Source: a bacterium
GTDB taxonomy: Bacteria > BMS3Abin14
Assembly: GCA_029210545.1 (NCBI GenBank)
Contig: JARGFV010000002.1
Span: 1-53,590 of the forward strand
Direction: 5' to 3'
DNA: 53,590 bases
Numbering within the stretch: the first letter of the stretch is position 1; each line of letters opens with the position of its first letter. The notes beneath the pieces are model-generated. The model was not told where the DNA came from, did no database searches, and was given only the letters and a program-made list of their open reading frames with translations. Shown here piece after piece: positions 8,187-17,787 of the stretch. The translations under genes were made by a program, and so were the position numbers.

Positions 8187-8911
8187 GCTTTTCGCGTCGC
8201 GACCGTCTGCGTCTCCTGTTTCGCTCCTTCGCCCTCCAGGGGTCGTGGAACTTCCCGCGGATGCAGGGACTGGGGTTTCTGTACGCCATCGCGCCCTGGC
8301 TGCGTAAGGCCGCGGGTAAGGACGCCAGGAGCGTTTTCAGACTTCATCTGGGGTATTTCAACACGAACCCCTACATGGCCACATATGTCCTGGGTGTGGT
8401 GGCCCGGCTGGAAGAAGAGGGGCGGGGTGAGGAGAGCGTCCAGATGCGCACCAACCTGATGGGCCCCCTGGGGGCCATTGGAGACGGGCTTTACTGGGCG
8501 AGTTTCAGACCACTGTGCCTGCTCTCGGCCCTGCTTATCGCCACTGTCCGGGTTGAGGCCGCCCCGGTGTTCTTTATTATCGCGTACAATGCCGTCCACA
8601 TCGCCGACCGCTGGTTCTACCTGAATTTCGGGTACGAAAAGGCTCACGAGGCCATCAAGGGGGCCCTCTCCCTCAAGGATCGATCCGTGGGCCGGGTCTC
8701 CCGGATACTCATCACACCCCTGGCAGGGTTCCTCCTTGGTTTTACCGTTTTTGCAACCGGGACCCCGGGCATAGCCCTGCTGGTCTTTGCCTCCGCCTTC
8801 ATCCTGTACCGCAGGAAGTGGAGAACGCCCGTGGTCCTGGCCGTGATACTCTTCCTTGCCATCGTCCTGGGTTTTTTCGGCGCCCGAACGTCGGTCCCAT
8901 GGTCCGTGTAG
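8183..8911 (+). CDS. PTS mannose-family EIID permease component
   Basis: 242 aa. The N-terminal sequence FALQGSWNFPRMQGLGFLYAI is the hallmark of EIID, followed by the conserved MGPLGAIGDGLYW region and hydrophobic C-terminal helices. ATG 8183 overlaps the EIIC stop as ATGA. The C-terminus overlaps the HPr gene by 13 bases. With EIIA, EIIB and EIIC it makes a complete mannose-type enzyme II. Confidence 0.93.
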   Translation: MSFSRRDRLRLLFRSFALQGSWNFPRMQGLGFLYAIAPWLRKAAGKDARSVFRLHLGYFNTNPYMATYVLGVVARLEEEGRGEESVQMRTNLMGPLGAIGDGLYWASFRPLCLLSALLIATVRVEAAPVFFIIAYNAVHIADRWFYLNFGYEKAHEAIKGALSLKDRSVGRVSRILITPLAGFLLGFTVFATGTPGIALLVFASAFILYRRKWRTPVVLAVILFLAIVLGFFGARTSVPWSV

Positions 8912-9168
8912 ATGTCATCATATCCAACGAACTCGGCCTACACGCCCGGGCCGCGGCCAGGTTCGTTGAGGCGGCAGCCCGTTTCACATGCGAAGTGTGG
9001 CTCTCCAAGGACGGCCACAAGGTCAACGGCAAAAGTATCATGGGGATCCTGACCCTGGCAGCCGCCCGGGGCGAGAAGGTGACGATCGAGGTCGAGGGAG
9101 TAAACGAGACCATGGCCCTTGCTGAGCTCAAGGTCCTCATTGAGGGAGGGTTCGGGGAGAAAAGGTAA
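8899..9168 (+). CDS. ptsH: Phosphocarrier protein HPr
   Basis: 89 aa, a complete HPr. Both control sites are present at canonical positions: His15 in LGLHARAA (phosphorylated by enzyme I) and Ser46 in NGKSIMG (phosphorylated by HprK). Start ATG 8899 was chosen because the HPr fold begins MVRVDVIISN; upstream in-frame starts add non-homologous residues inside the EIID frame. Enzyme I (ptsI), often the next gene, is absent: a heptad array and metK follow. Confidence 0.95.
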   Translation: MVRVDVIISNELGLHARAAARFVEAAARFTCEVWLSKDGHKVNGKSIMGILTLAAARGEKVTIEVEGVNETMALAELKVLIEGGFGEKR

Positions 9169-9172
9169 ACGG

Positions 9173-9291
9173 TTCACAGTTCACAGTTCACAGTTCACAG
9201 TTCACAGTTTATAATTCAAAGTTTATAGTTTACAGTTGACAGTGAACCGTGAGCCAAAAACTGTAAACCGATTACCGTAAACCGTAAACTT
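9173..9291. repeat. Heptad array HPr-metK (TTCACAG / TAAACCG), 17 units
   Basis: Five perfect TTCACAG copies (9173-9207) are followed in the same 7-base register by TTTATAA, TTCAAAG, TTTATAG, TTTACAG, TTGACAG, TGAACCG, TGAGCCA, AAAACTG, TAAACCG, ATTACCG, TAAACCG, TAAACTT. The second half is the approximate reverse complement of the first (CTGTAAA against TTTACAG), giving a long imperfect hairpin. It starts four bases after the HPr stop. Confidence 0.88.
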
Positions 9292-9297
9292 CAACTC

Positions 9298-9326
9298 TTG
9301 CCCTGCAATGCTTGTTCTGATATTTA
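9298..9326 (+). promoter_or_regulatory. Candidate sigma-70-type promoter of metK-ahcY
   Basis: TTGCCC (9298-9303), 17-base spacer, TATTTA (9321-9326), just after the heptad array and about 50 bases before metK. The stretch CTTGTTCTGATA inside it recurs at the same offset in the candidate promoter at 33091, which supports both as promoters. Match to consensus is modest. Confidence 0.4.
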
Positions 9327-9377
9327 GGGAAGCTCCGCGACAATATCAATCCATTCCATGATTCAAAGGAGTATGAC

Positions 9378-11789
<2,412 letters not shown>

Positions 11790-11790
<1 letters not shown>

Positions 11791-11820
11791 CAAACAAGGC
11801 CCTCGATGGGCCTTGTTTGT
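11790..11820 (+). terminator. Hairpin at the ahcY 3' end
   Basis: A perfect 13-bp stem ACAAACAAGGCCC / GGGCCTTGTTTGT with loop TCGAT begins at the ahcY stop codon. There is no T-run after it (TGGTGC follows), so it may be an RNA-stabilising or weak termination hairpin, backed by the better terminator at 11852. Confidence 0.6.
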
Positions 11821-11851
11821 TGGTGCTAGGTACTAAGAGCTAAGGAAATAC

Positions 11852-11880
11852 AAGGGCCCGCGAAAGCGGGCCTTTTTATT
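11852..11880 (+). terminator. Rho-independent terminator downstream of metK-ahcY
   Basis: Stem GGCCCGC / GCGGGCC closed by a GAAA tetraloop, followed by TTTTTATTTG and another T-run. Good intrinsic terminator for the + strand transcript before the convergent lptG. Confidence 0.82.
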
Positions 11881-12203
<323 letters not shown>

Positions 12204-13295
12204 TTAATGCAGTCTAGGATGCCTCAACAGCGCCAGGGCCGCGAGTCCGAGGACCAGGAACAGTACCTGGGCGGACCATGCGGCCACGGGGGGGGAGATC
12301 ACCCCGGCGTGGCCGAGGGAGAGGGACAGGGAAAACAGGGTCCAGTAAACCAGGGCCAGCATGATGCTCAAGCCCGTTCCCAGTGGGACCCCGCCCCGGA
12401 CAGGTACCGCGAAACTTACCGGAAGGGCGATCACCGTAAAGATGAGGGAGATGACCGCGGCCGAAAGCTTCTGATAGAGGCTGACCTGGTAGGTGATGTG
12501 GGGCAGTCCGGCGGCCTTGAGGTTCTCGATGTAGTCAGCCAGTTGAGCCAGGCCCATCTCCTCAGGTCTCCGGCGGACCTGGTAAAACTCTTCGGGTGTG
12601 ATGTGCACCGGGATCCTCTGGTCGATGAGGGTCCGGGTGTCGGTGACATGACCGTTGATGAACCTTCTTGAAACCATTTTTTCCGCGATCCACGATCCGT
12701 TCTCCCAACGAGCCAGTTCCGAATCCATGCGAAGGTTCAACTGTCGCAGTCCATTCCCCTCGAACTGGAGGACCGTGGGCTCCACCAGGACCGTTCCCCT
12801 CTCCTGTACGGCGCTGATGTGGATGACGCGGTTCCCTTCCAGGAGCCAGATGCGCCGATCCCCCACGACCGAGGCGCCGGGGCCCTTCTTTTTGCTCACG
12901 ATATCCCGGCTGACGCGGTTAGCGCCCGGGGCCAGCGACTCTGTCAGATAGAAGGAGCCGATGCTCACACCGATAGCGGCCGCAAGGATGGGAGCGCTCA
13001 TCCGTATCCCACCGATCCCGGTGGCGAACATGGCTGTCATCTCACCCGTCCTTTTCAGTCCCGTCAGGGTGAGAAGCGTGGCCAGGAGGCATGCGATGGG
13101 GGACATCTCGTAAAGGATATTCGGGATCATCAGTGCGAAATGAAGAGCGATGGCAGCCGGGGCGATCCCACGCCGGATGTAATCCCAGACGGTGAAGGAC
13201 GCGTCAGATGCGAGGTACGCCGCCATGAGAACGACCAGGGCCGGGAAAAAAGTCAGGAGCCACCGCCTGATGATGTACCTGTTCAGGCGGCTCAT
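12204..13295 (-). CDS. lptG: LPS export ABC transporter permease LptG
   Basis: 363 aa, YjgP/YjgQ family. Starts MSRLNRYIIRRWLLTFF with an N-terminal coupling helix, then three membrane helices, a periplasmic beta-jelly-roll middle domain (about 140-260), and three C-terminal helices (LSAAVISLIFTVIALPVSFAV). Start was set at 13295 because AGAGGGGA precedes it; a longer frame would add 42 residues from within lptF. It overlaps lptF by four bases (ATGA). With LptF and LptB it extracts LPS from the inner membrane. Confidence 0.93.
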   Translation of the reverse strand: MSRLNRYIIRRWLLTFFPALVVLMAAYLASDASFTVWDYIRRGIAPAAIALHFALMIPNILYEMSPIACLLATLLTLTGLKRTGEMTAMFATGIGGIRMSAPILAAAIGVSIGSFYLTESLAPGANRVSRDIVSKKKGPGASVVGDRRIWLLEGNRVIHISAVQERGTVLVEPTVLQFEGNGLRQLNLRMDSELARWENGSWIAEKMVSRRFINGHVTDTRTLIDQRIPVHITPEEFYQVRRRPEEMGLAQLADYIENLKAAGLPHITYQVSLYQKLSAAVISLIFTVIALPVSFAVPVRGGVPLGTGLSIMLALVYWTLFSLSLSLGHAGVISPPVAAWSAQVLFLVLGLAALALLRHPRLH

Positions 13296-14446
13296 ATCTG
13301 TCCCCTCTGCCGGCAGTACCAGCCCGATGCGTGGGTGAACCAGTAGGGGAGGAACACCGCCCCGCCGGCCAGGATCAGGAAAATGTCCGGGAACCAGGCA
13401 CCGATGGACCCCGGTACCCAACCCTGGTAGGCCAGGGTCGAACCCACAGAAGACAGGAAAAAACTCAGGATGAAAAGGAGCAGGCTGACCGTGAACGCCG
13501 CGGCTTTCCCGCGTTTTCGCAGAGTCACGGCGGCCGGGAAGACCACGAAGGGATACAGAAGGATGGTGACCGGAAAGGCCAGGCGCCGATGTAGCTCGAT
13601 GGCGTACATGGCCTCCTTTTTACCACCCTTGCCGGGTTCCATTCCCGCAAGGCCGCTTCTGAGTTCCCTGTTTGAGGAGGCCATGAGGAGCTTCCGGGTT
13701 CTCAATTCCGGCTCGGCGGGATTGCCGGCGATCCTGGAGATCAGCTTCCGAAAGGAGCCTGAACGGTACTCTGCCTTTGCCGATCCGACGGGGTGGATCG
13801 TTCCGTCTGTGAGTTCCACGACGATGTCGCTGTCACCGGCGGCAGGGGACCGGACCTGACCGGTCCTGGCGAGGATCATCTCTCCGGACTCACCCTCCGC
13901 CAGGTCGCTTCGCACCATGACAAGCCCGTCGATCTGACCGGTCTCCCTGTCGAACCCTCCCACAAGCAGCAGTGTGCCCGGGATCCCGTTGTAGAACATC
14001 CCCGGTTTAAGATCGTTGACGAAGCTTTGTCTGGCGAGGTCCGAAAGCCGTTCGTTGTAGACCTGAAAACTGGCAGGCCCTGCGTGGGCGGTGACGAACC
14101 AGGCGATAAGAAATGTCAAGAGTGAGGCGCCCAGGAAAGGGGGCATCAACCGGACGGGAGAGACGCCGGTGGCCATGACGGCCACGATCTCACGGTCCTG
14201 CTTCATCTGTTCCAGGGTCCAGATCATGGCCATGAGAAAAGCCAGGGGGACGGTGTACGTCAGCAGGGGAGGGGACATGACCAGGAAAGTGATGACGAAA
14301 TCCTTCAGGCTTTTTGCGGTAGGGGCCAGCTGTTCGACCTGCCTTGAGGCCTGGTCCATGAGGAGAAGGACGGTGAATACGGCAAGAGCCGCCACGAAGG
14401 TGGAAGTGAACTTGCCGAGGATGTAGCGGTAAAGTCTAAGGGGCAA
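13292..14446 (-). CDS. lptF: LPS export ABC transporter permease LptF
   Basis: 384 aa, same family as LptG and its operon partner. N-terminal LYRYILGKFTSTFVAALAVF, a typical coupling region EQMKQDREIVAVMATGVSP, a central periplasmic domain and C-terminal helices (VTILLYPFVVFPAAVTLRKRG). Start is TTG 14446 with only a weak GAGATG upstream, so low translation or a slightly different start is possible. LptF and LptG are separated from lptCAB by 10 kb, a common arrangement. Confidence 0.92.
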   Translation of the reverse strand: MPLRLYRYILGKFTSTFVAALAVFTVLLLMDQASRQVEQLAPTAKSLKDFVITFLVMSPPLLTYTVPLAFLMAMIWTLEQMKQDREIVAVMATGVSPVRLMPPFLGASLLTFLIAWFVTAHAGPASFQVYNERLSDLARQSFVNDLKPGMFYNGIPGTLLLVGGFDRETGQIDGLVMVRSDLAEGESGEMILARTGQVRSPAAGDSDIVVELTDGTIHPVGSAKAEYRSGSFRKLISRIAGNPAEPELRTRKLLMASSNRELRSGLAGMEPGKGGKKEAMYAIELHRRLAFPVTILLYPFVVFPAAVTLRKRGKAAAFTVSLLLFILSFFLSSVGSTLAYQGWVPGSIGAWFPDIFLILAGGAVFLPYWFTHASGWYCRQRGQI

Positions 14447-14680
14447 AATTACATCTCACATTTTGGCAGCGTATCGGAAAACCGTGATCACGCCGAAGGC
14501 GTGACCAGATAATGTTTGCCGGAAGATAATATTTTCCAACAAACGATGACCAGGAGCCTGTGGCCTGTTTGCCAGACAGGTAGGGATGTTCTCCGACAGG
14601 CTCCTGATAAAATATCAAAATTCCGGGAAGAAAAAACAGTTAATGTGAACCTAACATATTTAAAGGGTTGTACCATCTTG
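14447..14680. other. Divergent lptF / cheW-like intergenic region
   Basis: No gene. Holds a GTCACGCC-TTC-GGCGTGATC hairpin (about 14484-14503), a copy of the CAGGAGCCTG / CAGGCTCCTG element (14550-14606, listed separately) and AT-rich sequence that should contain the lptF promoter. No clear -35/-10 pair was identified. Confidence 0.5.
14550..14606 (-). repeat. TGTCGGAGAAC...CAGGCTCCTG short element, copy 1
   Basis: A 57-bp inverted-repeat unit. Outer arms CAGGAGCCTG and CAGGCTCCTG; on the - strand it reads CCTGTCGGAGAACATCCCT, then an inner CCTGT / ACAGG hairpin, then CACAGGCTCCTGG. The same order is seen at 49907 and 53428 on the + strand; shorter relatives are at 27600 and 48877. Confidence 0.65.
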
Positions 14681-14722
14681 ACAAAAAAATGCGGCGAGCG
14701 GCCGCTCGCCGCATTTTTTTGT
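14681..14722. terminator. Perfect 42-bp palindromic bidirectional terminator
   Basis: A 21-base half-site (ACAAAAAAATGCGGCGAGC, then GG) is followed by its exact reverse complement, giving a GC-rich stem flanked by A7 and T7. It can terminate in both directions. It lies between divergent genes, 85 bases before the cheW-like start, so whichever transcript ends here is not one of the annotated genes, unless it acts as an attenuator. Confidence 0.85.
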
Positions 14723-14807
14723 TACCTTTCAGGTACTTCGGTTGACTCAAAACGATGGGAATGGTAGTTTTGGTGCATGAGCTTTTCACAAGGGGGACGA
14801 TTGCAGC

Positions 14808-15251
14808 ATGGCTGACAGAGTGGTTATCGTAAGGGAGGGCGTGCACCTTCTCAGCCTTCCGTTCACTTCCATCGATGAAATTCTCGGAACCGAAAGGATC
14901 GTTTCTCTTGCGGACCTGCCTGAAGACGCTGCCCCGGAGGGTGCCGACGATCCCCATTGGGTTCATACCAGGGGGGAGTGGCTGCCCCTGGCCATGTTCC
15001 TGCCCGATTCCGTAGTGACGGACCGCTCCCAGATCGTTATTGTCCGCTGGGGTCAGACAGGGCGTGCCTACATCGTCGACCAGGTCCTGGGGATCGAGTC
15101 CCTGGGCAGGATGATCCAGTTCCCCGAGGCGGCGATTCCTTTCACGGATATTCCCTTCGCGGGTGTACGGCTGTGGAAGGGCCGCCCCGTATTGGAACTT
15201 GACCTTTCACGTCTGATTTCATTAGATTTAGGGGGCCGTCAGGATGGGTGA
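14808..15251 (+). CDS. CheW-like domain protein
   Basis: 147 aa, a single CheW-type fold: VHLLSLPFTSIDEILG at the start, WLPLAMFLPDSV in the middle, IVIVRWGQTGRAYIVDQVLGIESLG, and a C-terminal LDLSRLISL. CheW proteins couple receptors to CheA. Here no CheA, receptor or CheY neighbour exists; the partners are a second CheW-like gene (8-base overlap) and a receiver protein. The sequence is more divergent than the second copy, so the exact role is inferred. Confidence 0.78.
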   Translation: MADRVVIVREGVHLLSLPFTSIDEILGTERIVSLADLPEDAAPEGADDPHWVHTRGEWLPLAMFLPDSVVTDRSQIVIVRWGQTGRAYIVDQVLGIESLGRMIQFPEAAIPFTDIPFAGVRLWKGRPVLELDLSRLISLDLGGRQDG

Positions 15252-15663
15252 TACGAGGATGATCACCTTCGCCCTCGGGAGACATCGCTTTGCCATCCCC
15301 ATCGAGGATATCAGGGAGGTCATCAACATCGAATCAGTGGTACCGGTCCCTGGTGGAAGGAGGCCCCTGGAAGGGATCATTCCTTACCGGGATAACGCGG
15401 TCCTCCCGGTTTTTTCACTCCTCGATCTCCTGGGTCACGAACATGAAGAGAAGAGCAATCTGGTGGTCGTGACCGGCACCCGGGACACCCCTGTCGGTTT
15501 CAGGGTGAGACAGATGGGGGGCGTGATGGCCAGCGTGGCCGAGGACAAGATCGTGGCCTATGACGGGGCTCTTGGTGGCGGTGGGAAAGCTGTGTCCGGC
15601 GTCCTGATAAAGCCGGGAGGGGAACATATACTCCTCAGCATGAAACACGTGTTCGCATTCTGA
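15244..15663 (+). CDS. CheW-type coupling protein
   Basis: 139 aa, clear CheW: ITFALGRHRFAIPIEDIREVINI, VPVPGGRRPLEGIIPYRDNAVLPVFSL split over conserved positions, VVVTGTRDTPVGFRV, and the typical ending VLIKPGGEHILLSMKHVFAF. It likely scaffolds a kinase-receptor array or a related signalling complex. Translationally coupled to the preceding CheW-like gene. Confidence 0.88.
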   Translation: MGDTRMITFALGRHRFAIPIEDIREVINIESVVPVPGGRRPLEGIIPYRDNAVLPVFSLLDLLGHEHEEKSNLVVVTGTRDTPVGFRVRQMGGVMASVAEDKIVAYDGALGGGGKAVSGVLIKPGGEHILLSMKHVFAF

Positions 15664-15978
15664 ATCCAGGCGCTTTCAAGGGTCCGGGAACCTGATCGGG
15701 AACCCCTGGCAGGCTTATGGATATCGTTTACAGGAAGGTGTTATACCCCCGTGATGAAAAACTGGTGACATTCAGGCTGTTAAAACCCGAAACCATTGTC
15801 CGTATTGATTTTTTGGGTTTTTCTTCACCCGGCACCGCGGAGCTTGACGTGTCATGGCGATCCCGGGACGTCCGACAAACTTCACCGGCTGCGTGTCAAG
15901 GCTTGAGACACGCTTCTGGTGGCCGAACCGTTCACCCCCGACGGGTCGCGATTTCCGGCATGGGGGGGAGGGAAAAAG
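15664..15978. other. Spacer between cheW-type gene and receiver gene
   Basis: 315 bases. A 94-codon frame (15717-16001) is open but has no recognisable domain and runs into the next gene in another frame; it is not called. A GTGTC / GACAC hairpin lies at 15894-15912. Nothing else was recognised. Confidence 0.5.
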
Positions 15979-17445
15979 ATGAAAAGGATCCTTGTTGCTG
16001 ACGACAGTGTCACCATCCAGAAGGTGATCGCCCTTACCTTTGCCGATGAACCGTTCGAGGTCCAGTCTGTTGGAACAGGGGCGGAAGCCCTGGAGTTCAT
16101 GAAGAACTATACCCCTGACATTGTGCTGGCTGACGTGATCATGCCCCAGATGAACGGATATGAACTGTGCCGTGCCGTAAAACAGCAGGAAGAAACATCC
16201 CGGATTCCCGTACTGCTCCTCGCAGGCACTTTCGAGGCTTTCGACGAGGGGGAGGCCAGGTCTGTCGGCGCCGACGATTTCATCACGAAACCTTTTGAAT
16301 CCGGTGAACTCATCGAAAAGGTCAAGGGGCTCCTCGGGCAAGGCCCGGCACCGGCGGCAGCGCCTCCCCGGGCGGAAACACCGGCGGTTGCCGCTGTCCC
16401 GACGCCTGCTCCACCAGCTTCTCCGGCAGTTGAAGCGGCTCCGCCCCGACCAGCCGTGGTGCCGGCGGCCCATGCCGCCGCCGCGCCGCCTCAGAATGCC
16501 GGGGGGCCCGAGCCGGACATCTGGGATATCCTGAGCGATGCGGGTGACGAGATCAAACCGCCGACAGCTGGTCCGCCGGCGGGGGGCAGCGCCGCCGGTT
16601 TCCCCGGGTTCGGTCCCATTGAGGATACCGGCGTCGTGGACGTCGGTAGTTTTGACGTCGGGTTGGACAGGCCCGAGTCGGCCCCGCCGGTCTCCGTTCC
16701 GGCACCTCCCATCCCGGAAGCTGCTCCGGCCGCAGTTACCGGAACTGTCCAGCCGCCTGGCCAGGCACCCGCTCCCCAGGAGACTGTTCCCCAGGAGCCT
16801 GTTCCCGTAGTCGTGGAACCGCCGTCCATGACCGGAGTCGAGGAAACGTTGGAAAGGAGCCGTGTCGAGGACAGGGAAAAAGATTTCTTCGGGTTCAGGA
16901 ACGGCGCGGTGGAAGAGGTCTCCGGCGTGGATATCATGTCTGAAGCGATCGAAGAGGTCACCTTCGACATGGATGATGTCCCTGCAGCAGGCCCGGGAGC
17001 CTCGCCCGAAGCCTCCTTTGTCGTACCGGAACCGGCCTTCAACGAACCCCGGGCCGCAGGTGAGACCGAGGCACCCTCCACTCCGCCCGCACCGGCTCCG
17101 GGACCTCCGGAACCTGTTTCCATTGCCGCGGAGCCGTCATTCGAGCCCGCCCCTGAACCACCTTCGGTACCCGCTGCGGACCTGCGGGTGATGGACAGCC
17201 CTGAACCGGCTCCGGCGGCGGGACCCACGGTTCCCGTGATGCCCGAACCAGCGCCGGTTCCGTTACCTGAGCCCCCATTGGAGCTTGCGGCACCCGAGGC
17301 TGCCGAGGGAACCGGAGCTGTTGACGACGCCATGATCAGGAAGATCATTGAAGAGAAGGTCGAAAGGATCGCCTGGGAAGTTGTCCCCGAGATGGCCGAG
17401 GTGTTCATCAGGGAGGCCCTGGAGAAGATCAAGGGCGGATCCTGA
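15979..17445 (+). CDS. Receiver-domain protein with long Pro/Ala/Glu linker and conserved C-terminal helix
   Basis: 488 aa. Residues 1-118 are a REC domain (MKRILVADDS; phosphoacceptor D52 in VLADVIMP; conserved Lys in DFITKPF). Residues 120-450 are low complexity, rich in Pro, Ala, Glu and Val, with short ordered islands (PDIWDILSDAGDE, DFFGFRNGAVEEVSGV, MSEAIEEVTFDMDD). The last 35 residues form a charged amphipathic helix (IIEEKVERIAWEVVPEMAE...). The REC-linker-terminal helix layout resembles polarity regulators such as Myxococcus RomR, but homology is not claimed. ATG 15979 has GGGGGGAGGG upstream. It follows two CheW-like genes without CheA. Confidence 0.82.
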   Translation: MKRILVADDSVTIQKVIALTFADEPFEVQSVGTGAEALEFMKNYTPDIVLADVIMPQMNGYELCRAVKQQEETSRIPVLLLAGTFEAFDEGEARSVGADDFITKPFESGELIEKVKGLLGQGPAPAAAPPRAETPAVAAVPTPAPPASPAVEAAPPRPAVVPAAHAAAAPPQNAGGPEPDIWDILSDAGDEIKPPTAGPPAGGSAAGFPGFGPIEDTGVVDVGSFDVGLDRPESAPPVSVPAPPIPEAAPAAVTGTVQPPGQAPAPQETVPQEPVPVVVEPPSMTGVEETLERSRVEDREKDFFGFRNGAVEEVSGVDIMSEAIEEVTFDMDDVPAAGPGASPEASFVVPEPAFNEPRAAGETEAPSTPPAPAPGPPEPVSIAAEPSFEPAPEPPSVPAADLRVMDSPEPAPAAGPTVPVMPEPAPVPLPEPPLELAAPEAAEGTGAVDDAMIRKIIEEKVERIAWEVVPEMAEVFIREALEKIKGGS

Positions 17446-17514
17446 TAATCCAAACTTCGCAGGTACATCGTAATGAAGGGTGAAAAAGATCGGCCCAGCG
17501 AAGTTTGAATTATC
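17444..17514. repeat. Long hairpin overlapping the receiver-gene stop codon
   Basis: Left arm GATAATCCAAACTTCGC (17444-17460) pairs with GCGAAGTTTGAATTATC (17498-17514), 16 of 17 bases, loop 37. The left arm starts within the TGA stop. No T-run follows, so it is not a standard terminator. Confidence 0.75.
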
Positions 17515-17533
17515 ATTCTGGTTCAAAAAAGCG

Positions 17534-17649
17534 GGATAACAAAAAGTGCCTTCCGACAAATTTCCCTATCAGCGTCACGAGGTTTTCCGACACACTGATA
17601 GCAGATACCAGAGGGCTGACGGGGAACCGGAAGCCCTTTGTTGTTATGG
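17534..17649. repeat. Nested inverted repeat (MITE-like) in the spacer before valS
   Basis: Outer arms GGATAACAAAAAGTGCCTTCC (split: 17534-17554) and its near complement 17629-17649; inner arms CTATCAG (17566-17572) and CTGATAG (17595-17601). It also contains TTTTCCGACAC, reminiscent of the TGTCGGAGAAC element. Together with 17444-17514 and the heptad array it fills the 342-bp gap before valS. Confidence 0.6.
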
Positions 17650-17657
17650 AGTACCCC

Positions 17658-17771
17658 GTGATCAGTGAACAGTGATTGGTGGTTAGTAGTAATGTATCTT
17701 GCCCATTATGGATTATTTATTTCGAATCATCGATAAATAATACCAATCACAAATCACTAATCACGAATCAC
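17658..17771. repeat. Heptad array before valS (GTGATTG / NAATCAC)
   Basis: Left arm in 7-base register: GTGATCA, GTGAACA, GTGATTG, GTGGTTA, GTAGTAA (17658-17692). Right arm: CAATCAC, AAATCAC, TAATCAC, GAATCAC (17744-17771). Between them ATTATTTAT and ATAAATAAT (17712-17741) form a perfect 9-bp inner stem. The whole spacer can fold into one long cruciform ending 16 bases before the valS ATG. Confidence 0.82.
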
Positions 17772-17787
17772 CCAGCGAGGAACGCAA

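Noticed and set aside
9292-9377. SAM or SAH riboswitch upstream of metK-ahcY
   Set aside because: None of the conserved cores known to me was recognised; the region is a heptad array plus a short promoter-like stretch.
15717-16001. 94-codon frame between the cheW-type gene and the receiver gene
   Set aside because: No domain, Cys/His/Arg-rich random-looking end, overlaps the next gene in another frame.
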